The notes beneath the pieces were generated by a model. The model searched no databases. It was not told where the DNA came from and worked only from the letters and a program-made list of their open reading frames with translations. A stretch of 51,286 nt of DNA. It comes from Nemertoderma westbladi (Eukaryota > Xenacoelomorpha > Nemertodermatida > Nemertodermatidae). Each line of letters begins with the position of its first letter. The first letter of the stretch is position 1. The stretch spans positions 1 to 51,286 of the forward strand of contig JAUCBJ010007296.1 in the NCBI GenBank assembly GCA_032718475.1, read 5' to 3'. This document shows positions 11,417 through 21,411 of this stretch, piece after piece. Both the position numbers and the translations under genes were made by a program.

Positions 11417-12311
11417 TCACAATATAACAATCCAATCAATGCCAGCAACAATTACTTCTGGTATTCCATAAGCTCTTAGGATTTCAAGCATTTTTCCTCT
11501 ATGGATGGAGTCAAATGCCTTCTTGAAGTCCACAAAAGTCATGACTGCGGGGAGATTCTTCGACTTAATTCCTTCAATCAGTCTCCGTAGTGCAAGTATC
11601 TGAGCTATTGTTGATCTACTTGGTCGAAATCCGTTTTGGCTCTTACGCAGTAGTTTCTCTATGTGAGACCTAATCCTATATAGAATCATTTTATTGTATA
11701 TTTTGGCAGCTACCACAAGCAGACAGATCCCACGATAGTTTGTTGGTATGCCGAGGTCTCCTTTCTTGGGGAGAGACTTTAGTTGACCTTTAGTCCAAAT
11801 TGGTGGTGGCTTTTCCCCTTTTAACATCCGGTTGCAAACATTCAATAATGGTCTGTTTAGCACTCCGGTTTTCCATACCTCCGCTGGGATATCATCTAAT
11901 CCACTCGCTTTATTATTGGACATGCTTTTAATGCTTCTTTGGAGTTCGGCAGGTGTGAAGTTCCCTGTTTCTATAGGTAGTGTCTAGTCATATATTTTCC
12001 TTGTAGGGCTGACCTCGATGTTTGGTGGCTGCCCAAGAAAGTTGATTTTTCTACTTCCCAACACGTTCTTCAGGACTATCGGCTTTGAGACGCCCCTTTG
12101 CACAACTTTTCCGACCAGATACCTCATTTACAGTCAGCCAGGTAAGTCTTGATTGTTGCTGTATGTGAGCAGTTGTAATTGCTTCAATTTTATCCTGTAT
12201 GTACTTTTCCTGGCTGATGTTGTAGGCCAATTTAACATCGTCCTTAGCTTTCTCAACCTTGTTAATGTTTTCAGTTGTTGGTTGTTCGGTTTTAACTTTG
12301 TGCGCGTACTG
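11417..12311 (-). pseudogene. RTE-like non-LTR retrotransposon, linker and N-terminal half of reverse transcriptase
   Basis: The open part (11417-11923) encodes RT motifs of an RTE-like non-LTR element: NNKASGLDDIPAEV, LPKKGD with NYRGI, NGFRPSRST, and motif A FVDFKKAFDSIHR. Upstream, through stops and shifts, come KVEKAKDDVKLAYNISQEKY and HIQQQSRLTWLTVNE, a linker typical of these elements. The RT stops before the YADD-type catalytic box, exactly where the Gypsy element's sequence begins. The 5' continuation is at 15179-15517, displaced by a 2.9-kb insertion. Confidence 0.78.
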
Positions 12312-12339
12312 CCACTAGTATGTCTCTGTTAGTTGAAAC

Positions 12340-12602
12340 AAAATTGGAACATAATTGAAACAAATTAGGAGCCACGTAATGGTGTCCTACCTGCAATGCT
12401 ATGTATGCCAGTGAAACAAATTTGAAACAAATTAGGAGGGCCGTAATGATAGCCTACCGGAGAATTGGAACAATGATGGGCTACGGAGCTCAAAAAATTG
12501 GAACAATGTTAAGTATGCCAGTGAAACAAATTTGAAACAAATTAGGAGAGCCGTAATGATAGCCTACCGGAAGAATTGGAACAATGATGGGCTACGGAGC
12601 TG
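12340..12602. repeat. Roughly 110-bp duplicated unit
   Basis: The block TATGCCAGTGAAACAAATTT, then GAAACAAATTAGGAG..CCGTAATGATAGCCTACCGG and GAATTGGAACAATGATGGGC, occurs twice nearly intact (about 12406 and 12515). A more diverged first copy starts near 12340. Confidence 0.75.
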
Positions 12603-13124
12603 CCTGGGTTGTTTGGCTGAACCAGTGATGGCACGGATGAGGGGGTAAGAAAAGGGGGAAGGATCTAAAAATAGCACCCAATAGGAAGCTTCTAGCTTCT
12701 TGCATTGCTACGGCTACCGGTACCTTGCTTGGCCTCTAGGCTGGCTCTGGCATAACCCTTATTTTCGCATGCGAATAAAGGTAATGTTTTAAAGATCTGG
12801 TGTGTAAAACGCGTTTTTGTGCAGTGATGTTTACGATATTATAATTAAACTAACTGCACTAACTAGCTCACATTTATTTAATAATATATGGTAAAAAAAG
12901 CAACCAACCTATTAATTAATTACAATAATTTACAATAGTTATCGAATGTTCTAGGATGTAAATACTTAGCATTATTTTATAGGAAACGATTATAAAAAAA
13001 GGTTCTTGTAAAAAAGGTTTTGGCGAAAACTGCCCCTGCTTTCCGTTTTTGCAAATTTCTGGTACGGCATGATTGCTCCGAGAATGTTTGCCGTGTAGTC
13101 TGAATAAGGTAGATAAAGTAGGGG

Positions 13125-14934
13125 TGGGTGTGTTTGTTAGGTTCGGGCGGTCGGTGCGGGTAAATAGGGTGTGGGAGGGAGGGAGGGTGGGTAGGGGTAG
13201 GTGAGTGCGGGTAATTAGGTGTGTAGGTGTAGGGGAGGTTGGGTGTGGTTAAGTAGTCGTGCTTGCTTAGTTTGGTGTGTGGGTGCGGTTAAGTAGACGT
13301 GCTTAGGTTGGTGGGTGGGTGCAGTTAAGTAGGTGTGCTTAGGTGGGTGGGTGGGTGGGTGCGGTTAAGTCGATGTGCTTAGGAGGGTGGGTGGCCGGGT
13401 GCGGTTAAGTAGGTGTGCTTAGGTGGGTGGGTAGGTGCGGCTAAGTCGATGTGCTTAGGTGGGTGGGTGAGTGCAGTTAAGTAGTTGTGCTTAGGTAGAT
13501 GGGTGGGTGCGGTTAAGTAGACGTGCTTAGGAGGGTGGGTGGGTGCGGTTAAGTAGGTGTGTGGGTGGGTGCGGTTAAGTCGAAGTGCTTAGGTGGGTTG
13601 GTTGATTGTTTGCGGTTAAGTACACGTGCGGTTAAGTAGGTGTGCTTAGGTGGGTGGGTGGGTGCCGTTAAGTCGATGTGCTTAGGTGGGTGGGTGGGTG
13701 TGGTTAAGTAAACGTGCTTAGGTGGGTGGGTGGGTGTGTGCGGTTAACTATGTGTGCTTAGGTAGGAGGTGGGTGCGGGTAAGTATACGTGCTTAGGTGG
13801 GTGGGTGGGTTGGTGTGGTTAAGTACACGTGCTTATGTGGGTGGGTGGGTGCGGTTAAATCGATGTGCTTAGGTGGGTGCTGTTAACTAGGTGTGCTTAG
13901 GTAGGAGGTGGGTGCGGGTAAGTATACGTGCTTAGGTGGGTGGGTGGGTAGGTGTGGTTAAGTACACGTGCTTATGTGGGTGTGTGGGTGCGGTTAAGTC
14001 GATGTGCTTAGGTGGGTGCGGTTAACTAGGTGTGCTTAGGTAGGAGGTGGGTGCGGGTAAGTATACGTACTTAGGTGGGTGGGTGGGTGTGGTTAGGTAC
14101 GTGCTTAGGTTGGTGGGTGGGTGCGGTTAACTAGGTGTGCTTAGGTAGGTGGGTGGGTGCGGGTAAGTATACGTGCTTAGGTGGGTGGGTGGGTGCGGTT
14201 AAGTCGATGTACTTAGGTGGGTGGGTGTTTGCGGTTAAGTAGACGTGCTTAGGTGTGTGGGTGGGTGCGGGTAAGTAGACGTGCTTAGGTGTGTGGGTGG
14301 GTGTGGTTAAGTAGACGTGCTGAGGTGGGTGGGTGGGTGCGGTTAAGTCGATGTGCTTTGGTGGGTGCGGTTAACTAGGTGTGCTTAGGTAGGTGGGTGG
14401 GTGTGGGTAAGTATACGTGCTTAGGTGGGTGGGTGGGTGCGGTTAAGTACACGTGCTTAGGTGGGTGGGTGGGTGCGGTTAAGTAGACGTGTTTAGGTGG
14501 GTGGGTGGGTGCGGGTAAGTAGACGTGCTTAGGAGGGCGGATGGGTGCGGTTAAGTAGGTGTGCTTAGGTGGGTGGGTGGGTGGGTGTGGTTAACTAGAC
14601 GTGCTTAGGTTGGTGGGTGGGTGCGATTAAGTAGACGTGCTTAGGAGGGTGGGTGGGTGCAGTTAAGTACTTGTGCTTAGGTAGGTGGGTGGGTGTGGGT
14701 AAGTATACGTGCTTAGGTTGGTAGGTGGGTGTGGTTAAGTAGGTGTGCTTAGATGGGTGGGTGGGTGCGGTTACGTCGATGTGCTTAGGAGGGTGGGTGG
14801 CCGGGTGCGGTTAAGTCGACGTGCTTAGGTGGGTGGGAGGGTATGTGTAAGTAGGTATGTAGGAATGGGTATGTATGGTTAAGTACAGTAGGTGTGTAAT
14901 GATACAGTAGGTGGGTGGGGGGGGGGGGGGGGGG
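13125..14934. repeat. G-rich minisatellite, 36-40-bp units, G-quadruplex-prone
   Basis: The core unit is GTGCGGTTAAGTxGACGTGC followed by TTAGGTGGGTGGGTGGGTG. There are about 45 variable units, and the array ends in an uninterrupted run of 18 G (14917-14934). Each GGTGGGTGGGTGGG block has four G-runs separated by single T, the pattern with the highest G-quadruplex propensity. The plus strand is almost free of long C-runs, so strand asymmetry is extreme. Confidence 0.9.
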
Positions 14935-15178
14935 TAAGTTTAGCCACTATTAAGTAGTATTATCACTTCTCAATAAGGTAGACAGCTGTATGTTTACAGT
15001 ATAGAACGGTCGTAAAATAGAGGCGTCCCATTGGATGCTATTTATAGATCCATACCCCTTTTCTTTCCCCCTCTTCCCCCTTTTCTTACGCGCTCTTACC
15101 CCCAGCACAGAGAAGATCTTCCCCCAGCTCCTTTGTAGGCTATCTTAAGATCTTCTCTCTTACAAATAACCTCATAGT

Positions 15179-15517
15179 TTTGCCATGGCACATACTGTTT
15201 TCGTTTGTGTTTCTGGGGGTATATGCCTCTTAGCTGATTCATTGTGGGCTGTTATTATATTCTGGTACATTGAATCGGTGGATTGGTCTTCATCCATTTG
15301 ACTGAAGTGTTTCAAAGCGGTTTTGAACTTCTACTGTGTAAGCATCCTTTACAGCATTGTCAGTTCTGAGTTTCTCCCAGTCATAGTTGATTTGCTGGGT
15401 TTGCTGGCTCTCAAACTGAGTCTGATCTCTTGGCTCTGCAGTCACAATTATGTGGTCCGAACCAATTAGGTTGAACGAGCTGTATGCCTCGCAGTTGATC
15501 ATGCTGTCATGTTTTTA
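15179..15517 (-). pseudogene. RTE-like element, end of endonuclease domain and linker (frameshifted)
   Basis: The frame shows NCEAYSSFNLIGSDHIIVTA, the end of the apurinic-type endonuclease domain typical of RTE-like elements (the SDH motif carries the catalytic His). It continues with NYDWEKL and YTVEVQNRFETL. The frame is shifted at about 15293 and then continues as HIPPETQTKT until a stop near 15176. The segment is collinear with 11417-12311 and is best read as the 5' part of the same broken copy. No endonuclease core is recognised upstream, so the copy seems 5'-truncated. Confidence 0.72.
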
Positions 15518-17365
15518 TAAACTACAGTACATGTGTACAAAGTTTGGTTCCTTTTCATCAAAGATAAGATAGACAGACTTATTACAGTTCAAATAGTTCC
15601 GACAACAAGGACGACAGACAGACAGGTTCACTAATTATACCCCTACCGCCTACCCTAAGGCTCACCTGGACTTCAGTGGCTCGCCCTACAATCATCATCC
15701 AAATGCGTGATTCATTTTTACTAACTTTTAAGAACCGCATTGCCATTCTATTAACTGTTGCTGTTAGTGTCGCTCCCTGGAAGAGGAGCTTTGGCAAGCT
15801 AAAGTTAATCAAGAAGTACCGGTACCTATCTACATACAGTAGCAGCAGCATTACCGACGGACTGACAAACTTGGTTATTCTCTCCAACGGAAAGGCGACA
15901 TTTGGCTTGATCAATTTTTATCTTGAACAATTAATAATATATCATTTGCTGAGATGAAGGTTAGAAAACGAGGGTTGAATTTTGTGAACATATTCAAGTT
16001 TATATATTTGCATTTAGTATTATTACTAGTATATAGGCGCCACATATTAATTTTCTCATTATAATTACCAAACATTCCCTGGGCGCACGAATACCTCAGC
16101 ACACCACCAGTGGTTAGCCGCAATAATTACATTTGGGTTTCCCCGAAAAATGTGAAATATAATCAAAATGTGAGCGCTTTTTCTTATCTATTCTATAAAA
16201 CTGTTTAAGTTAAGGATTATCGACACATTCATGTATGTACTTTTTAAAACTCCCTCAGTAATTTACACTTCCTATACCTAAAATTACCTGAGGTAAGAAA
16301 CAATAATTAATAACACCGTACTATGCTCTAACTAACCATAGGAGCTGATGACTTTGGCCTTTGGATAAGGTGTTCGTTAGCGTGTGCCCTGCCTTTATTG
16401 TAGGCCTATTTCATTAAATATTGGCTGTCGTTATTGTAGCAGGCCATGATTGTAGTAGCCAATACGGAAGAGGGCCTAATTGGTTGATTAAATTGGTATC
16501 CTAGCAACCAATATAACCAGATTCAATCATTGTTCATTTTATACTGTAGCATCAAACAACTTGTAATATTTATTATTACTCTTTTGATTGATATTGTGTT
16601 GTCTTATACTTATGTGTCTGCAAATTGATATTTATTTCAATCACATTCTCATAAACTATAATTTGATTTTATATTACCGTTTTTTATGGTATGTTTCCAT
16701 GCGCAGAATCAGAACCTATTACTTTTTTAACTTTACCTACATTGTTATGGTGTATTTCTTATTGTTCTACATAATGTATATAAATAAAATCTATCTAATT
16801 TTTCGTGATTATAACACCATTATGTTATTCACGCTCGTCCATTTATGAAGACTATTAAAAGTAGCGATTGGATAATATTATATTTAAATGTCTGTGGGAG
16901 TTTGAAATTTGTTCTGAAAAAATTTTTATTTATATAATTAATTTAATGTATAATGTAAATTTAATACATGTATTTAATGTATATAATTTAATGTTTCTAA
17001 TTTTTATTTGTTTATTCTAAAAGTTCGAATAATGAATTATTAGTATGGTGGGGTGGCCAAGAAGGGCCAAGATAAAAAAATATTTAATTTAGAGTTATAA
17101 AAAACCATATACACGATATAATTTCATGAATATGTCGTTTTTGTCTTTTATTTACTTGAAATGAAATATTTTTTAAGTTCTGGGCCACCATAAATTAGTG
17201 TGTAAAGCTTGCTTTTAAGTTACTTATTTATATAACATTCATAGAATAGAATATACTACTGAATAATATAAACATTTATAAAACAAGTGTATGAGGTTTA
17301 TAACAGCTGTGAGGCCTTGTGATTTACTACAATATTTAAATAAATAAACTGATATTATTCTTTAA
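15518..17365. other. AT-rich intergenic DNA upstream of the ceramide-synthase-like gene
   Basis: The short open frames here have no recognisable similarity. The last 500 bp before the next ATG are very AT-rich, without an obvious TATA box at a fixed distance that I would call. Confidence 0.5.
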
Positions 17366-18568
17366 ATGGATGCTTATAATATCTCGCTGAGTCAATGGTT
17401 CTGGGACCCAGTGTTTTGGCTCCCACCTTCCCCCGCAATCCAAATGGCGTGGCATTACATGGCCACCCATTCCTGCATACGAACTTACTACCCAATACCT
17501 ATAGATCTACTAAAACGCGGTTTACCTTTCGCTATCGTTCTACTCGTTATCCGACTTCTACTTAGTCGTTTTGTTTTCCGAGCCTACGCGAAGTACCTCC
17601 GTGTTAGTGGCTCCACCTCCCACCAAGATCACGTGGAAAACCAAGGATACCAACCCATTCTAGAATCTAAATTCGCAATCAATAACTACATTAGCGGCAG
17701 CGAAGTTGAGGAATTATCCAATAGGCTTGGGATTACAGATATCCAGATTCGTGATTGGTTCGCGAACCGACGCAGAAGAGGCCAATTCAGCCAATTAGAA
17801 AAGTTTAACAACAACCTGTGGCTTTTCCTGTGCCGTTCAGTTTTAAGCTTTTACGGTATTTTGGCACTTGCTGGGCGAGAATTTTCTAAAACCTCTCGAT
17901 TGAAGACGGTTTGGATTGGATACCCTAGGCATCCAATAAGCGAGGCGATTTACGAGTTTTATATGCTGGAAATCGCTTTCTACGCCTCCCAAATAATAAC
18001 CTCATTACGTCACGCAAACAAGAGAGGCGTGAAGTTAGAAATTCTATACGATAGTATCATTCTCTCAATGTCTATTGCGGCTTGGGTCTGTAATTACCAT
18101 CGTATGATGTGCCTCATCCTATTGGCTATAGATGTTGGCCAACCAGGACGGCATCTGGCTAAGGTATTCCATTACGCCCATTTCGATGTACCGGCTACCT
18201 TCACTTATATTGTCCAACTTACCATCTACGCTATCTTTACTGTTTACGCATTCTCCTTCCACATTTTTGTAACCGCCACGATTAGTTTCACTGAGATCTT
18301 CCACGTCATTAACTGCCCACTCAGTTACTATGGTTACAGGGCCAGCGAGAGGGGCGGCGAAGTCGCGGTACCTAGTAACCATGAATACAACTCCACCGAC
18401 TTGGTTGCCTTGCCTAGTAACCATGCCTACTACTACGCATTGGTCTCGCTTATCTTTCTCGTTTGTTACCACGTGGTTACCTTGGCAACCAACACGTGGA
18501 TGTTATTGAGGATTTTAATTCACGCGAAGATTCACGGCTTACAAGCGGAGGAGAAAAAAGTTAATTAA
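17366..18568 (+). CDS. Ceramide-synthase-like membrane protein with homeodomain and inactive Lag1 motif
   Basis: The 400-residue protein is in one exon. Its layout matches ceramide synthases: an N-glycosylation site (NIS, residue 5), a first membrane helix (about 52-72), a Hox-like domain (about 98-140), then a TLC domain (about 150-388) with several helices. Family members N-acylate sphingoid bases in the ER. The TLC part aligns without gaps to the Lag1 motif (223-271), yet the catalytic His pair reads Tyr-Asp (228-229), the HD pair reads Ile-Asp (255-256), and the later Asp and Glu are Gln259 and His263. The structural residues Trp240, Asn243, Arg246 and Lys266 remain. The homeodomain has L16, F20, W48, F49, N51 and R53 equivalents at 99, 103, 131, 132, 134 and 136. 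Catalysis is unlikely; a regulatory role is inference. The acidic C-tail of vertebrate enzymes is nearly absent. Confidence 0.88.
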   Translation: MDAYNISLSQWFWDPVFWLPPSPAIQMAWHYMATHSCIRTYYPIPIDLLKRGLPFAIVLLVIRLLLSRFVFRAYAKYLRVSGSTSHQDHVENQGYQPILESKFAINNYISGSEVEELSNRLGITDIQIRDWFANRRRRGQFSQLEKFNNNLWLFLCRSVLSFYGILALAGREFSKTSRLKTVWIGYPRHPISEAIYEFYMLEIAFYASQIITSLRHANKRGVKLEILYDSIILSMSIAAWVCNYHRMMCLILLAIDVGQPGRHLAKVFHYAHFDVPATFTYIVQLTIYAIFTVYAFSFHIFVTATISFTEIFHVINCPLSYYGYRASERGGEVAVPSNHEYNSTDLVALPSNHAYYYALVSLIFLVCYHVVTLATNTWMLLRILIHAKIHGLQAEEKKVN

Positions 18569-18776
18569 ATTGTTTTATTGACTTTATTAGTTTTCCTTAT
18601 TGTGGCTGTTTTTGTTGTTGTTGTTTTATTTGTATCAGTTTGTTATTGTGACTGTTTTGTCTCCTGAGCATACTGCATATCGTGTGTCTGACTCTGACAT
18701 GAGTTTTTTTGTTCTATTATGTCTACTGTTTGTAAAAGTGTGTACTATAAATATTTTTTGTAATTTAAAAAACGTA

Positions 18777-20525
18777 GGGTGAGTGAGGGATACTTGACTT
18801 TAGGGGAGACTTGATTTTTTTTAATAACTCAAAAACTATTGTAAATTATTTTAACAATACCACACAATAATGTGTAAAGTACATGTTGGCTACACCCGCG
18901 CAACAATGTTTTATTACCTTTTGGTTATTTTTTGTTTTATTGTCAATAAACGTTTTCTGGGTTCAAAAGTAAATTTTTACCCTTTACAACGAATGAAAAT
19001 TCGCATCCTTATTTCACTGTATGTTAATTGTAATTCACAACATGTGTTGACTAATTAATTATTGCACTAAGCTGCCATATATTGTTTTCCAGTTTTGGTT
19101 CAGCCGTTTTGAAATTATATCAATTAATATAAATAAAGCCCATGTGGGGAGACTTGACGTCCGAACTTGAAGCCTTCAATGCTGAAGTCTAAGAGAAGAA
19201 GTACTTTTAGCAATTAAATTAGGGAATTAATTAAAATTAGTTTAGCCTATGTTAATGGAGGATGGAGGAGGTCTTGTCGATGATTTTGGTTGAATGGGGT
19301 ATAAGTTAGAAGAAAAACGGATTACCTTATAGGCCTACTAACTTCCAAATGCAGAGCGGGGTGGGGCCACTAATGACTCGCGGGCACTAACGTCTCACTT
19401 GCAGACAAGGTTCTCAGGCACTAATGACTCGCGGGCACTAACGTCTCATTTGTAGACAAGGTCCTCGGGCACTAATGACTCGCGGGCACTAACGTCTCAT
19501 TTGTAGACAAGGTCCTCGGGCACTAATGACTCGCGGGCACTAACGTCTCACTTGCAGACAAGGTTCTCGGGCACTAATGACTCGCGGGCACTAACGTCTC
19601 ATTTGTAGACAAGGTCCTCGGGCACTAATGACTCGCGGACACTAACGTCTCATTTGTAGACAAGATCCTCGGGCACTAATGACTCGCGGGCACTAACGTC
19701 TCACTTGCAGACAAGGTTCTCGGGCACTAATGACTCGCGGGCACTAACGTCTCATTTGTAGACAAGGTCCTCGGGCACTAATGACTCGCGGGCACTAACG
19801 TCTCACTTCCAGACACGTTCCCGGGCACTAATGACTCGCGGGCACTAAAGTCCTGAGACATTAGTGCCCGCGGGCACTAACGTCTCGCGGGCACTAACGT
19901 CCCCCAATCAGTTAGTAGCCCGCCAACTGGGTGATTGACAGCTTAAACAAGATGCCACTTCGTCAGAAACGGCATACATCAATAGATTTACAGGAAAACA
20001 ATTAATGTGCCTGGGTTGAAAATTATACAAGATATTCATTAATAAAAAGTACCTTCCCGCGTTAAATTTTATTGCGATTTTAATTAACTGTTATTTATTT
20101 ATTTCTTGTTGGGAGAACCATGTGAACGACCACCTAAATTTGTATAAAATTCTGCATAATAATTTAACAATTTAACAATCGCATTTTTTGAAATTTTTCT
20201 GCTCTACTAGAAAATAGACATGTTGAAAATGTAATTATTACACTTCTTATGCATTTTTAACGAATTAGAAAATTATGCGAGGTGGGGTTCAAGTCTCCCA
20301 CCCTAGGTGTCAAGTCTCCCCCCATTGAGGGAGACTTGACGCTTTTTCGAAAATGCGAATAATTGGTTTAATTAAAAAAGTTTAAAAGTTGAAATTCTCA
20401 AACTCTCACATAATGATAGCAATCATAAATGTAATGTGAAAAAGTTAAAACGGCATTGAAAAATCCATTTATCTGTTCTTTAGAGCGGTTATAACTTTTG
20501 GGGTTCAAGTCTCCCTCACTCACCC
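18777..20525. mobile_element. TA-flanked non-autonomous DNA transposon carrying a 51-bp array
   Basis: The termini read GGGTGAGTGAGGGATACTTG at the left and GGGTGAGTGAGGGAGACTTG on the opposite strand at the right. Both are flanked by TA (18775-18776 and 20526-20527), as in Tc1/mariner-type insertions. The subterminal motif GGGAGACTTGACG recurs at about 19147 and 20331 in both orientations. No transposase is seen. An AATAAA at 18945-18950 could serve as a polyadenylation signal for the ceramide-synthase-like gene 375 bp upstream. Confidence 0.72.
19364..19906. repeat. 51-bp tandem array
   Basis: About nine units of exactly 51 bp contain GGGCACTAATGACTCGCGGG, then CACTAACGTCTCA and GTAGACAAGGTCCTC. 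Each unit holds two GGGCACTAA blocks, so it looks like a dimerised older monomer. The right edge ends in an inverted GGGCACTAA block around 19855-19905. Confidence 0.9.
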
Positions 20526-20527
20526 TA

Positions 20528-21411
20528 CGGTGGTTAGCGCAATGAATATGATTACTTTTTATTTTTGCAGTAATAATAATATTTGCTGAATGAAAAATAG
20601 CACTTTACGTTCACTGAGCGAGCGCAGCGAGGAAGGTTTTCATGAATAATCGAGCGTTTTTAATTCTGAATGGCAACGGTAATGTAGTAGTAATGTGAAT
20701 GGCAGTGTAGCGCACAAGAGATAAGCGAGGCAAATAATAAACCTTTCCGCTGTACAAAACGGTTTCGGGAAATCGAAATAATACAAGGAAAGAATAAGAA
20801 ATAAGGGAAGACAAAACATTGTCCTACATATATAACCAAAGTTATATACCTAAAATAGGTATAACCAATAAATAAAGTAAAACCAAATACTTTCTGTATG
20901 GTGACCAAATGTTTTTGTTAACCTGGCATAGCTTTTCAATGTGCAGTTTCAATGCAGCAGGCCGATTATAGTAGTAGCCTACTGAAGTTTGTTGTAGCAT
21001 TGCATATGGCGTGCCCGTGAGTAATTCAAGGCATATGACATCATATCACTGCCAACATGACGTCCCTTACTCTATCTAACGTAACGTATGTCTAAAAGCA
21101 GTTGCAATGGCTAAACTCGGCTATATCTTTCTGAACTATGTATACTCCAACTAAGGCATACTCTATCTGTTCCTGCACTGTAATCATAATCTGTAACACT
21201 CCCTCCTTGTTTGGTTAAGCCTACAGTACAGTGTGTACTGTAAAAAAATATCTTATCTCTAAATCATAAGCTATCAAAATGTTATGTTGCGGACATAAAA
21301 TTTACATATATAAAATGTATTATAATAATACAATTTAAAATCCATATTATCTCATCTTACAGTATTACAAACAATATTAAATGTTTCCCGTACACATAGG
21401 GTTAATAAATT
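20528..21411. other. Intergenic region upstream of the TRIM gene
   Basis: AT-rich. No coding region is supported, and no promoter element is clear enough to name. Confidence 0.5.

Larger units (their letters stand above)
12312..15178. mobile_element. Non-autonomous DNA element inserted in the RTE-like copy
   Basis: The RTE-like coding sequence resumes on either side of this block, so the block looks like an insertion. Facing inverted segments lie at about 12635-12690 (GGGTAAGAAAAGGGGGAAGG, then GATCTAAAAATAGCA) and about 15020-15100 (the same motifs on the other strand). Inside are a duplicated 110-bp unit and the G-rich minisatellite. No transposase is encoded. The outer ends and target duplication are unresolved, and part of the block could be a separate event. 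Confidence 0.5.

Noticed and set aside
12312-15178. Telomeric or subtelomeric origin of the G-rich array
   Set aside because: The GGTTAAGT and TTAGGTGGG parts only superficially resemble TTAGGG. The units are 36-40 bp and the array lies inside a retroelement copy.
19364-19906. Regular 51-bp array as a CRISPR-like array
   Set aside because: The whole 51-bp unit is repeated, with no unique spacers, and the genome is eukaryotic. It is a minisatellite.
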